Below, piece after piece: positions 8,021 to 15,234 of a stretch of DNA of 64,000 nucleotides. This stretch comes from JBFXAF01 sp050184585. GTDB taxonomy: Bacteria > Pseudomonadota > Alphaproteobacteria > Rhizobiales > Rhizobiaceae. The translations under genes and the position numbers were made by a program. The stretch's first letter is position 1, and every line of letters begins with the position of its first letter. Location: the NCBI GenBank assembly GCA_050184585.1, contig JBFXAF010000006.1, positions 186,001 to 250,000 of the forward strand, read 5' to 3'. The notes below the pieces were generated by a model that worked only from the letters and a program-made list of their open reading frames with translations, ran no database searches and had not been told where the DNA came from.

Positions 8021-8428
8021 TCAGGCCTCCGGCGCCTCGACGCCGACGACGGTCAGCCGGTGGACCTTTCCGTCGCGGGCGGTCCAGTCGATCGACTGGC
8101 CCCGCGCGAGGCCGATCAGCGCGGCGCCGACCGGCGTGAGGACCGAGACCTTGCCCTCGGCAATGTCCGCCTCGCCCGGATAGACGAGGGTCACGCGGCG
8201 CAGGCCGGCGCCCTCGGCCTCGTATTCGAGCGTCGAACCCATGCGCACGACGTGCGGCGGCAGTGCAGCCGGCTCGACGACGCGTGCGCGGTCCAGTTCG
8301 GCCTGCAATTCGTCGGCAACATCGGGAAACCTGGCAAGCGCCGCGGCCGCGAGGCCGTTCAGCCTCCTGTGGTCGTCGCGTCCGAGGATGATCGCGGGCT
8401 TCCGCGCCCGCGCCTGATGCATGTTCAT
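8021..8428 (-). CDS. rnk: Rnk-like nucleoside diphosphate kinase regulator
   Basis: 135-aa protein of the Rnk family (GreA C-terminal domain with an N-terminal coiled coil). KPAIILGRDDHRRLNGLA opens the helical part; ELDRARVV, MGSTLEYEAEG, RRVTLVYPGEADI, VSVLTPVGAALIGL and GQSIDW are the family's usual strands. A start at the ATG at 8428 or 8422 is preferred over one at 8467 because an AGGA lies just upstream and the family begins near this point. Rnk binds RNA polymerase and affects Ndk levels. It is upstream of a diverged paralogue on the same strand. Confidence 0.8.
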   Translation of the reverse strand: MNMHQARARKPAIILGRDDHRRLNGLAAAALARFPDVADELQAELDRARVVEPAALPPHVVRMGSTLEYEAEGAGLRRVTLVYPGEADIAEGKVSVLTPVGAALIGLARGQSIDWTARDGKVHRLTVVGVEAPEA

Positions 8429-8666
8429 TTCCTGTCTCCATTCCGCCCGCATGGGGCACGTCCGCACGCGAACAGGCGCGGAGGGCCAGCCAGCGAGCGA
8501 CCAACAATATTAGGGATACGATGAGTTGCGCGGCCCCGGCCTCGGGGCGCTACCGCCGAGCCGGGGTCAGCGTCCCGCGATGGGGACGACCCTGTGGATC
8601 GCATGCGATCCGGTCATGGGGAACGAACGGTTCATGGTCCGAAAGATGGTGGTTCCGCCGCCCTTG

Positions 8667-9452
8667 TCAAGCCGGCGGCGCGGCGCCCGCGACGCCGAGC
8701 GCCACTCCCGCCCCGGCGAGCGCGGTCGCGATCTCGGCCGGCGGCGGACGATCGGTGACCAGCTCGGAGAAGGCGGAGAAGGGCGCGACCTGCATCAGGC
8801 CTCGGCGGCCGAACTTGGTATGATCCGTCACGACGATCCTGCGCGCCCCGCGGGCGATCAGCATGCGCGCGAACTCGGCCTCCTCCAACTCGTAGTCCAT
8901 CACGCCATCGACCGCGTCGATGGCGCCGGCCGAGACCACCGCGTGGTCGACCGAGAAGCGCGAGACGAATTCGATCGCCGAGACGCCGAAGGCCGCGCCA
9001 CTGTCGCTCCTCAACTCCCCGCCCGCCATATAGACCTTGTTGCCGTTCACGGTCGCCAGCGTGCGGGCGATGTCGGAGGAGTTGGTGACGACGGTGAGCC
9101 GGCGGTGACCGAGCAGTTCGCGGGCGAGGAAGCTGGTGGTCGTGCCGGTGTCGAGCATCACCGACTCGCCGTCGCGGATCGAAGCGGCCGCGTGGCGGGC
9201 GATGGCTCGCTTGGCGTCGGCATTCTCGCGCATGCGCCGCTCGAACGGCGCCTCCCCGACCACCGAGGGCAGGCCGATGGCGCCATGCATCTTCAACACC
9301 GCGCCGGACGAGGTGAGCGGTTTCACGTCGCGCCGCACGGTCTCAAGCGACACGTCGAGGCGCGCGGCGAGGTCGGCGATGGTGATCGTGCCTTCCTCGC
9401 GGATGAGCCGCAGGATCTCGCCGTGGCGCTTGGAATGGCTGATCGGGCGCAT
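8667..9452 (-). CDS. DeoR-family transcriptional regulator
   Basis: 261-aa regulator. The N-terminal DeoR helix-turn-helix (RHGEILRLIREEGTITIADLA, then SLETVRRDV) covers about residues 9-50, followed by the DeoRC sensor domain of sugar-isomerase fold (DTGTTTSFLARELL, VTNSSDIA, VVTDHTKFGRRG). An upstream ATG at 9569 is possible, but the family begins 5-10 residues before the helix-turn-helix, which favours 9452. It is divergent from proX with 227 bases between, so it is a candidate regulator of the betaine operon. DeoR effectors are usually phosphorylated sugars; none is obvious here. Confidence 0.83.
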   Translation of the reverse strand: MRPISHSKRHGEILRLIREEGTITIADLAARLDVSLETVRRDVKPLTSSGAVLKMHGAIGLPSVVGEAPFERRMRENADAKRAIARHAAASIRDGESVMLDTGTTTSFLARELLGHRRLTVVTNSSDIARTLATVNGNKVYMAGGELRSDSGAAFGVSAIEFVSRFSVDHAVVSAGAIDAVDGVMDYELEEAEFARMLIARGARRIVVTDHTKFGRRGLMQVAPFSAFSELVTDRPPPAEIATALAGAGVALGVAGAAPPA

Positions 9453-9679
9453 GATCAAGGTCTCGACATCCTGACCGATTCCTAAGCAATCGCGACCGTT
9501 CACACAATCGGCGCCATGAGATCCGGTCAATTCAAACACAAAACACCACAGGATCGCGTTGACAAGCAAGCTTCCGCCGCGTGAGACTGGAGCTTCGCAG
9601 CGATCCCGCGAACGCTCGCCCGCCGAACGAGGCGAGCCGTGGCGCCTGCGCCAACAGAGGGTGAGCAGGAGGCTCCAAA

Positions 9680-10633
9680 ATGTCCCGCAGATTTCTTTCC
9701 GTTTCGGCGCTGGCGCTTTCCGCGGCGCTCGCCGCGTTGCCCGCCACCGCGCAGGAATCCACCGACCCTATCAAGCTGACGCTGCATGACTGGACAGGGC
9801 AGTTGATCACCACCGAACTGATGGGCGAAGTGCTCAAGAAGGCGGGGTACAACATCGAATATGTGCAGGCCGACTATCTGGCGCAGTTCGCCGGCCTGGA
9901 GACGGGCGACCTGCATGTGGCCATGGAGATGTGGGAGACCACCGGTCGCGACGCCATGGACGCCTCGACCGCCACGGGCAAGACCGAGGTGCTGGGCCCC
10001 ACCGGCATGAAGGCCAAGGAAGAGTGGTGGTATCCGGAATACATGAAGGCCAAATGTCCTGGCCTGCCCAACTGGGAGGCGCTGAAGGAGCCAGCCTGCG
10101 CGGAAGCCTTCTCGACGGCCGAGACCGCGCCGAAGGGCCGCTATCTCGGCGGCCCGGTGACATGGGGCGGCTATGACGACGAGCGCGTGGTGGCGCTCGA
10201 CCTGCCCTTCGAGGTGATCCACGCCGGCACCGACGCCGCCCTGTTCGCGGAGCTGGAAAGCGCCTACCAGCGCGAGGCGCCGATCCTTCTATGGATCTAC
10301 GCGCCGCACTGGGCGCCGGCCAAATACAAGGGCGAGTGGGTCGAGTTCCCGGAATACACGAAGGCGTGCTACGAGGATCCGGCCTGGGGCTCGAATACGG
10401 GCGCGCAGTATGACTGTGGCAAGCCGTTCGGCGAGATCTGGAAGGTCGCCTGGGCGGGACTCAAGGACAAGTGGCCCGGCGCCCACAAGGCGATCACCGC
10501 CTTCACCATCGACAACGACGCCATGGGCGCGATGATCACCAAGGTCGACCTCGAAGGCCAGACCGTGAGTGCGGTCGTCCAGGAGTGGATGGGCGCCAAC
10601 GAAGCCACCTGGTCGGAGTGGGTGAAGAAGTAG
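9680..10633 (+). CDS. proX: glycine betaine/choline-type ABC substrate-binding protein
   Basis: Periplasmic OpuAC/ProX-type binding protein (317 aa). A Sec signal (MSRRFLSVSALALSAALAALPATAQ) is cleaved near residue 25. The mature part has TLHDWTGQLITTELMGEVLKKAG, LHVAMEMWETTG and tryptophans (EEWWYP, VTWGG, HWAP) of the kind that form the aromatic cage for quaternary amines. AGGAGG lies seven bases before the ATG. It is the first gene of a plus-strand operon reaching to 18169; a repeat and a DUF559 gene separate it from proV. Betaine is likely from the dimethylglycine dehydrogenase downstream; choline or proline betaine remain possible. Confidence 0.86.
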   Translation: MSRRFLSVSALALSAALAALPATAQESTDPIKLTLHDWTGQLITTELMGEVLKKAGYNIEYVQADYLAQFAGLETGDLHVAMEMWETTGRDAMDASTATGKTEVLGPTGMKAKEEWWYPEYMKAKCPGLPNWEALKEPACAEAFSTAETAPKGRYLGGPVTWGGYDDERVVALDLPFEVIHAGTDAALFAELESAYQREAPILLWIYAPHWAPAKYKGEWVEFPEYTKACYEDPAWGSNTGAQYDCGKPFGEIWKVAWAGLKDKWPGAHKAITAFTIDNDAMGAMITKVDLEGQTVSAVVQEWMGANEATWSEWVKK

Positions 10634-10645
10634 GGTGACGACGCG

Positions 10646-10695
10646 CTCCCTCCCCCTTGAGGGGAGGGTGGCCGCGGAGCGGCCGGGTGGGGTCG
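10646..10695 (+). repeat. palindromic repeat R1, left flank of the DUF559 gene
   Basis: Fifty bases made of two palindromes: CCCTCCCC-CTTGA-GGGGAGGG and GGCCGC-GGA-GCGGCC. It recurs in inverted orientation at 11095-11144 with a single mismatch (GCGGAG versus GCGAAG on the same strand). It begins 13 bases after the proX stop. Elements of this kind are widespread between genes in Rhizobiales. Confidence 0.85.
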
Positions 10696-10726
10696 TGGCG
10701 GCAGCACGCGACGCAAAGATCAAACC

Positions 10727-11152
10727 ATGGCCAAGACGCGCGTGACGCCCGAGCTTCGTGAGAAAGCGAAATCGCTTCGTCATTCGATGACGCGGAGCGA
10801 GGTCCTCCTTTGGCCGGAGCTTCGCGAACTGAAACGTGATGGTCTGCACTTCCGGAAACAGGCGCCGATCGGACCGTATGTCGTCGATTTCGTGTGTCTC
10901 GGATCGAAGCTGATCGTCGAGGTCGATGGCGATCACCACGAGATCGAACGCGAGAAACGTCGTGACAGCGTTCGCGATGCCTATCTGCGATCGCTTGGCT
11001 ATGAGGTCCTCCGGATCGACTACCCGGACGTACTGGGCAATGGCAGCGCCTGGAACGTTGCGCAGTCAATAAAGTATGCAGCGCTTGGCCGCTTCGACCC
11101 CACCCGGCCGCTTCGCGGCCACCCTCCCCTCAAGGGGGAGGGAGCCCCGTGA
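10727..11152 (+). CDS. DUF559 (Vsr/restriction-endonuclease-fold) protein
   Basis: 141-aa DUF559 protein. RRDSVRDAYLRSLGYEVLRI and VVDFVCLGSKLIVEVDGDHH contain the acidic/histidine cluster shared with the Vsr-type PD-(D/E)xK nuclease fold, so DNA binding or nicking is possible; no function is proven for the family. It interrupts the betaine operon between proX and proV. Its last 15-20 residues (TRPLRGHPPLKGEGAP) are encoded by flanking repeat R2, and its TGA overlaps the proV GTG. No strong ribosome site precedes the ATG. By eye its base composition is less GC-rich than its neighbours, suggesting later insertion. Confidence 0.8.
   Translation: MAKTRVTPELREKAKSLRHSMTRSEVLLWPELRELKRDGLHFRKQAPIGPYVVDFVCLGSKLIVEVDGDHHEIEREKRRDSVRDAYLRSLGYEVLRIDYPDVLGNGSAWNVAQSIKYAALGRFDPTRPLRGHPPLKGEGAP
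11095..11144 (-). repeat. palindromic repeat R2, right flank of the DUF559 gene
   Basis: Inverted copy of R1, 49 of 50 bases identical. It encodes the C-terminus of the DUF559 protein on the plus strand, and its last bases (GGGGGAGGGAG) form the Shine-Dalgarno region for the proV GTG at 11149. Confidence 0.85.
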
Positions 11153-12150
11153 AACTCGTCTGCCGCGATGTCTGGAAGCTGTTCGGCGCGGGGGCGAAGG
11201 ATTTTCTCGCGCGTGAAAGGACACCCTCCCCGGAGCGCGTGAAGGCCGAGGGGCTCGTCGCGGCGGTCCGCGCGGTGAACCTCGAGGTCCGCGAGGGCGA
11301 TATCTTCGTCATCATGGGCCTGTCGGGCTCTGGCAAGTCGACGCTGGTGCGCTGCCTGTCGCGGCTGGTCGAGCCGACGGCCGGCGAGATCGTCTTCAAC
11401 GGCGAGAACCTGCTCGCAGCGAGCGAGAAGCGGATGATCGAGATCCGCCGCCACCAGATGGGCATGGTTTTCCAGAACTTCGCCCTGCTGCCGCACCTGA
11501 CCGTTCTTTCCAACGTCGCATTCCCGCTCGAGGTCCAGGGCATGGAGCGAACGCGGCGCGAGGCGCGGGCGCGACAGATGATCGAGCTGGTGGGACTTTC
11601 GGGCAAGGACGGCTTCTTCCCGCGCGAACTCTCGGGCGGCCAGCAGCAGCGCGTCGGCATCGCGCGATCTCTCGCCGTCGAGCCGGAACTGTGGTTCCTC
11701 GACGAGCCGTTCTCGGCGCTCGACCCGCTGATCCGCCGCGAGATGCAGGACGAGTTCATGCGGCTCCAGTCGGTGCTCAACAAGACCATCGTCTTCATCA
11801 CGCACGACTTCGACGAGGCGATCAGACTCGCCGACCGCATCGCCATCATGAAGGACGGCGCGGTCGTGCAGGCGGGCACGCCGGAGGAACTGGTGCTGAA
11901 ACCGGCCGACGACTACGTCGCCGCCTTCACGCGCAACGTGGCGAAGGCAAAGGTGGTGCGCGCGGCGTCGCTGATGAGGGCCACGAACGGTAAGGCGCCC
12001 GTCGAGACAATCGGCGAGCGGGCGACGATCGCGGAAGCCGCGCCGCTGTTTTCAGCCGGCGTCGAGCGGCTGGCCGTGACAGACGCGGATGGAAAACACA
12101 TCGGCACGTTGGAACGCGCCGACGTGGTCGACCTGATGATGCGGGGGTGA
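11149..12150 (+). CDS. proV: glycine betaine ABC transporter ATPase with CBS domain
   Basis: ATPase of the betaine importer (333 aa). Walker A is GLSGSGKST at 57-65, followed by Q-loop VFQNFALLPHL, signature LSGGQQQR, Walker B LWFLDEPFSALDP and H-loop FITHD. The C-terminal 60-70 residues (ETIGERATIAEAAPLF through GTLERADVVDLM) form one CBS-type regulatory segment; OpuA/ProV proteins use CBS domains to sense ionic strength. It starts with GTG at 11149, overlapping the DUF559 stop by four bases, and its ribosome-binding site lies in repeat R2. A repeat pair separates it from the permease gene. Confidence 0.9.
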   Translation: MKLVCRDVWKLFGAGAKDFLARERTPSPERVKAEGLVAAVRAVNLEVREGDIFVIMGLSGSGKSTLVRCLSRLVEPTAGEIVFNGENLLAASEKRMIEIRRHQMGMVFQNFALLPHLTVLSNVAFPLEVQGMERTRREARARQMIELVGLSGKDGFFPRELSGGQQQRVGIARSLAVEPELWFLDEPFSALDPLIRREMQDEFMRLQSVLNKTIVFITHDFDEAIRLADRIAIMKDGAVVQAGTPEELVLKPADDYVAAFTRNVAKAKVVRAASLMRATNGKAPVETIGERATIAEAAPLFSAGVERLAVTDADGKHIGTLERADVVDLMMRG

Positions 12151-12176
12151 GCCGCATGCCCAGCGTAGCTGACTTC

Positions 12177-12309
12177 GCCCCCTCCACCGCCTTCGGCGGT
12201 CCCCCTCCCCCGCTTCGCAGGGGAGGATCCAGCGTCGATGTCGGCCGCAACCTTGATCCTCCCCCGTTTACGGGGGAGGGGGACCACGCGAAGCGTGGTG
12301 GAGGGGGCC
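12177..12309. repeat. inverted palindromic repeat pair R3/R4 between proV and proW
   Basis: R3 (12177-12229) and R4 (12255-12309) are inverted copies of a second intergenic repeat, sharing the outer CCCCCTCCACC and the GGTCCCCCTCCCCCG core, with divergent tips (GCCTTCGGC versus ACGCTTCGCGT). Each has its own hairpins, and the pair can fold as one long stem with about 25 bases of loop. It fills most of the 178-base gap, so it would sit inside the operon transcript. Confidence 0.75.
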
Positions 12310-12328
12310 GCGGTAGGAAAGCGGCGAG

Positions 12329-14347
12329 ATGACCAGGTCCCATGTAGACATCGCCACACGCCCCGTCGGCCGGCCGCTCGGATGGGCGTCGATCGACTGG
12401 CCATGGACGGTCGCGCTGGTCGCCTTCGTGCTATTCTGGCAGTTCGGCGAAGGCGTCGCGAACTGGGCCTTCGTCTATCCCAAAGAGCTGTTCATCCCGG
12501 CCGCACGGTGGATCGGCGATTTCACCAAGTGGCTGGTAAACGAGGCGAGCTTCGGGCTCTTCACCTTCACCGAACTGACCCGCGCCATCGCGGCGATCAT
12601 CGACTTCCCCTACCGCGTGGCCCTCGGGCTGCTGTCGACCGGGCTGCTATCGGGGCAAGGCTCGTCGGCGACACAGATCCTGCCGCCGCTGTCGTGGATC
12701 GCCGTGATCGCGGTCGTCGCGCTGATCGGCCACCGCTTCGGCGGCTGGCGGCTGGCTGCGCTCGCCGGCGCGTGTTTCCTCTACCTCGCCGCGTTCGGCC
12801 AGTGGACGAGCGCGATGGTGACGCTTGCCTCGATCCTCGTCGCGGTGCCGATCGGCGTGATCGGGGGACTACTGCTCGGCATCGCGGCTTATCGCTGGCC
12901 GGCCTTCGAGCGGGCGCTGACGCCCGTGCTCGACCTGATGCAGACGATCCCCGTCTTCGCCTATCTAGTGCCGATCCTGATCCTGTTCGGCTTCGGCCCG
13001 ACCGCAGCAGTGGTGGCGACGCTGATCTACGCCATGCCGCCGATGACGCGCATCACGGTCCTGGCGCTGCGCGGCGTCGCGTCGGAGGTGATCGACCTCG
13101 GCAACATGGTGGGCTGCACCAGGCGGCAGATGACGTGGCGCGTGATGGTGCCCTCGGCCAGGGACTCGCTGATGGTGGGCGTCAACCAGGTGATCATGCT
13201 GTCGCTGAACATGGTGATCATCGCCTCGATGATCGGCGCGGGCGGTCTCGGATTCGACGTGCTGGCGGCGCTGCGGCGGCTGGATATCGGAGCGGGCATC
13301 GAGGCGGGACTGGCCATCGTGGCGCTGGCCATCGCGCTCGACCGGCTCAGCCAGGCGGCGGCGATCCGGATGGGACAGGCAGGGCACGGGCCGACGGTCT
13401 TCGTGCAGCGCAACGGGTACCTGATCGGCGCGCTTGCGGTCGTGCTCATCACCGCCGCGGCCGGGCTGGCGCTGCCGGCGGCGCAGCGCTACCCCGAGGC
13501 GCTGACACTTTCGACCGGTACGTTCTGGTCGGAAGTGGTGCGCTGGATCAACATCAACTTCTTCGACTTCTTCGAAGCGATCAAGAACGCGGTCCTGCTG
13601 AACGTGCTGGTGCCGACCAAGCGGCTGCTGGCGGACCTTCCCTGGGCGGGTGTGGTCGCGCTCGTCGCCTTCGCCGGCTGGCGGCTCGGCGGCTGGCGGC
13701 TGGCTGCGACGACCGGCGCGCTCGCCTTCCTGATCGCCGCGACGGGTCAGTGGGAGAAGGCGACCGTCACCATCTATCTGTGCGGCATCTCGGTCGTGTT
13801 CGCGGCGCTCATCGGCATCCCCACAGGCATCGCGGCGGCCGAACGGGAAAGGCTGTGGCGCTGGGTGCAGGCGGTCATCGACACGCTGCAGACGCTGCCA
13901 TCCTTCGTCTACCTGATGCCGGCGGTGATGCTGTTCCGAGTCGGCGACTTCACGGCGATGCTGGCGGTGGTCGCGTACTCGATCGCGCCGTCGATCCGCT
14001 ATACCGCGCTCGGGCTCAGACGTGTCGATCCGAGGATCGTCGAGGCTGGCCGCGCGATGGGCTGCACGCCATGGCAGCTGCTGACCAAGATCAAGCTCAA
14101 GCTGGCGCTGCCCGAGATCATGCTCGGCATCAACCAGACCATCATGTTCGCGCTGTCCATGCTGGTGATCACCGCGCTGGTCGGCACGCGCGACCTCGGC
14201 CAAGAGGTCTACATCGCGCTCACCAAGGCCGACACGGGACGCGGCCTGGTGGCGGGACTGGCGGTGGCGTTCATCGCCATCATCGCCGACAGGCTGATCG
14301 CCGCCGGCGCGGCGCGGACGAAGAAGCGGCTGGGGCTGGCGCCATGA
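12329..14347 (+). CDS. proW: glycine betaine ABC permease, two permease units fused
   Basis: Membrane subunit of 672 aa, twice the usual ProW size. It contains two complete transport units in tandem. Each half has a GGWRLAA segment, a run of about five helices and an EAA-like loop: DLGNMVGCTRRQMTWRVMVP near 252-271 and EAGRAMGCTPWQLLTKIKLK near 572-591. A functional importer needs two permease copies; here a single chain supplies both. It lies downstream of proV across repeats R3/R4, and its stop overlaps the next ATG by four bases. Fused forms are known in Rhizobiales. Confidence 0.88.
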   Translation: MTRSHVDIATRPVGRPLGWASIDWPWTVALVAFVLFWQFGEGVANWAFVYPKELFIPAARWIGDFTKWLVNEASFGLFTFTELTRAIAAIIDFPYRVALGLLSTGLLSGQGSSATQILPPLSWIAVIAVVALIGHRFGGWRLAALAGACFLYLAAFGQWTSAMVTLASILVAVPIGVIGGLLLGIAAYRWPAFERALTPVLDLMQTIPVFAYLVPILILFGFGPTAAVVATLIYAMPPMTRITVLALRGVASEVIDLGNMVGCTRRQMTWRVMVPSARDSLMVGVNQVIMLSLNMVIIASMIGAGGLGFDVLAALRRLDIGAGIEAGLAIVALAIALDRLSQAAAIRMGQAGHGPTVFVQRNGYLIGALAVVLITAAAGLALPAAQRYPEALTLSTGTFWSEVVRWININFFDFFEAIKNAVLLNVLVPTKRLLADLPWAGVVALVAFAGWRLGGWRLAATTGALAFLIAATGQWEKATVTIYLCGISVVFAALIGIPTGIAAAERERLWRWVQAVIDTLQTLPSFVYLMPAVMLFRVGDFTAMLAVVAYSIAPSIRYTALGLRRVDPRIVEAGRAMGCTPWQLLTKIKLKLALPEIMLGINQTIMFALSMLVITALVGTRDLGQEVYIALTKADTGRGLVAGLAVAFIAIIADRLIAAGAARTKKRLGLAP

Positions 14348-15234
14348 CCACCTCCCACGACCGCATCCGTGCCCTGCCGATCTGGAACGGCGCGATCGAT
14401 ATCGGGCCCCTGAATGGCGGGCTGTCGAATGAGAGCTGGGTGGTGACGGACGCGAGCGGACGGCATGTCGTGCGTTTCGGCCGCGACTTCCCGTTCCACC
14501 ACGTCTTCCGCGAGCGCGAGGCGATGGCGGCGAGGGCCGCGCATGCGGCAGGGTTCGCACCGGAGGTCCGCCACGCCGCCGCAGGCGTGATGGTGACCGC
14601 GTTCCTGGGTGCGAAGACGTTTGGCGCGGACGACGTGCGCGAGAACCGCGCACGCATCGCGAAGCTCATGAGGCGCTTTCACGACGAGATGCCCAAGCAT
14701 GTCTCGGGGCCGGGCTTCATGTTCTGGGTGTTCCACGTCATCCGCGACTACGCGCGCACGCTGGAAACGGGCGGCAGCCGTATGATCCCGGAACTGCCGC
14801 GCTTCGTGGCGCTGGCGGATGAGCTGGAAGCCGTGCAAGCGCCACTTCCGATCGTCTTCGGCCACAACGACCTCCTGCCCGCCAACGTCCTCGACGACGG
14901 CGAGCGGCTGTGGCTGATCGACTTCGAATATGCCGGCTTCAATACGGCGATGTTCGACCTCGCGGGCGCTGCATCGAACGCCAGCATGACGGACGCGGAG
15001 GCGGACGAACTGCTCGGCGCCTATTTCGGCGGTGCGCCGGACGCCGACATCCGCCGCAGCTTCGCCGCGATGCAGGTCGCCTCGCTGCTGCGCGAGGCGA
15101 TGTGGAGCATGGTCTCGGAACTGCACCTCGACGCGCCGGGCGCGGACTACGTCGCCTACACGACGGAGAACCTGGCGAAGCTCGGCGCGGCGCTGGAACA
15201 CTACAGAACAACATACGGGAAGAAACGTTCATGA
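14344..15234 (+). CDS. choline/ethanolamine-kinase-like phosphotransferase
   Basis: Aminoglycoside-phosphotransferase-fold kinase (296 aa). GGLSNESWVV at about 19-28 is the nucleotide loop, HNDLLPANVL the catalytic (Brenner) loop with Asp, and LIDFEYAGFNTAMFDLA the metal-binding segment; this is closest to choline kinase/LicA types. It overlaps its neighbours by four bases on both sides (ATGA), so it is a firm member of the betaine operon. Phosphorylating choline in a betaine-degrading operon is unexpected; the true substrate may be another amino alcohol. A paralogue is at 23903-24808. Confidence 0.8.
   Translation: MTTSHDRIRALPIWNGAIDIGPLNGGLSNESWVVTDASGRHVVRFGRDFPFHHVFREREAMAARAAHAAGFAPEVRHAAAGVMVTAFLGAKTFGADDVRENRARIAKLMRRFHDEMPKHVSGPGFMFWVFHVIRDYARTLETGGSRMIPELPRFVALADELEAVQAPLPIVFGHNDLLPANVLDDGERLWLIDFEYAGFNTAMFDLAGAASNASMTDAEADELLGAYFGGAPDADIRRSFAAMQVASLLREAMWSMVSELHLDAPGADYVAYTTENLAKLGAALEHYRTTYGKKRS

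Noticed and set aside
10646..12309. Repeat cluster as a CRISPR array
   Set aside because: The repeats are inverted pairs of palindromes without regular spacers, and no cas genes are present.
12238..14343. Open frame of about 700 codons on the plus strand ahead of the kinase, in a different frame from proW
   Set aside because: It is an Arg/Ala/Asp-rich out-of-frame reading of proW; only the part from the ATG at 14344 has a recognisable kinase.
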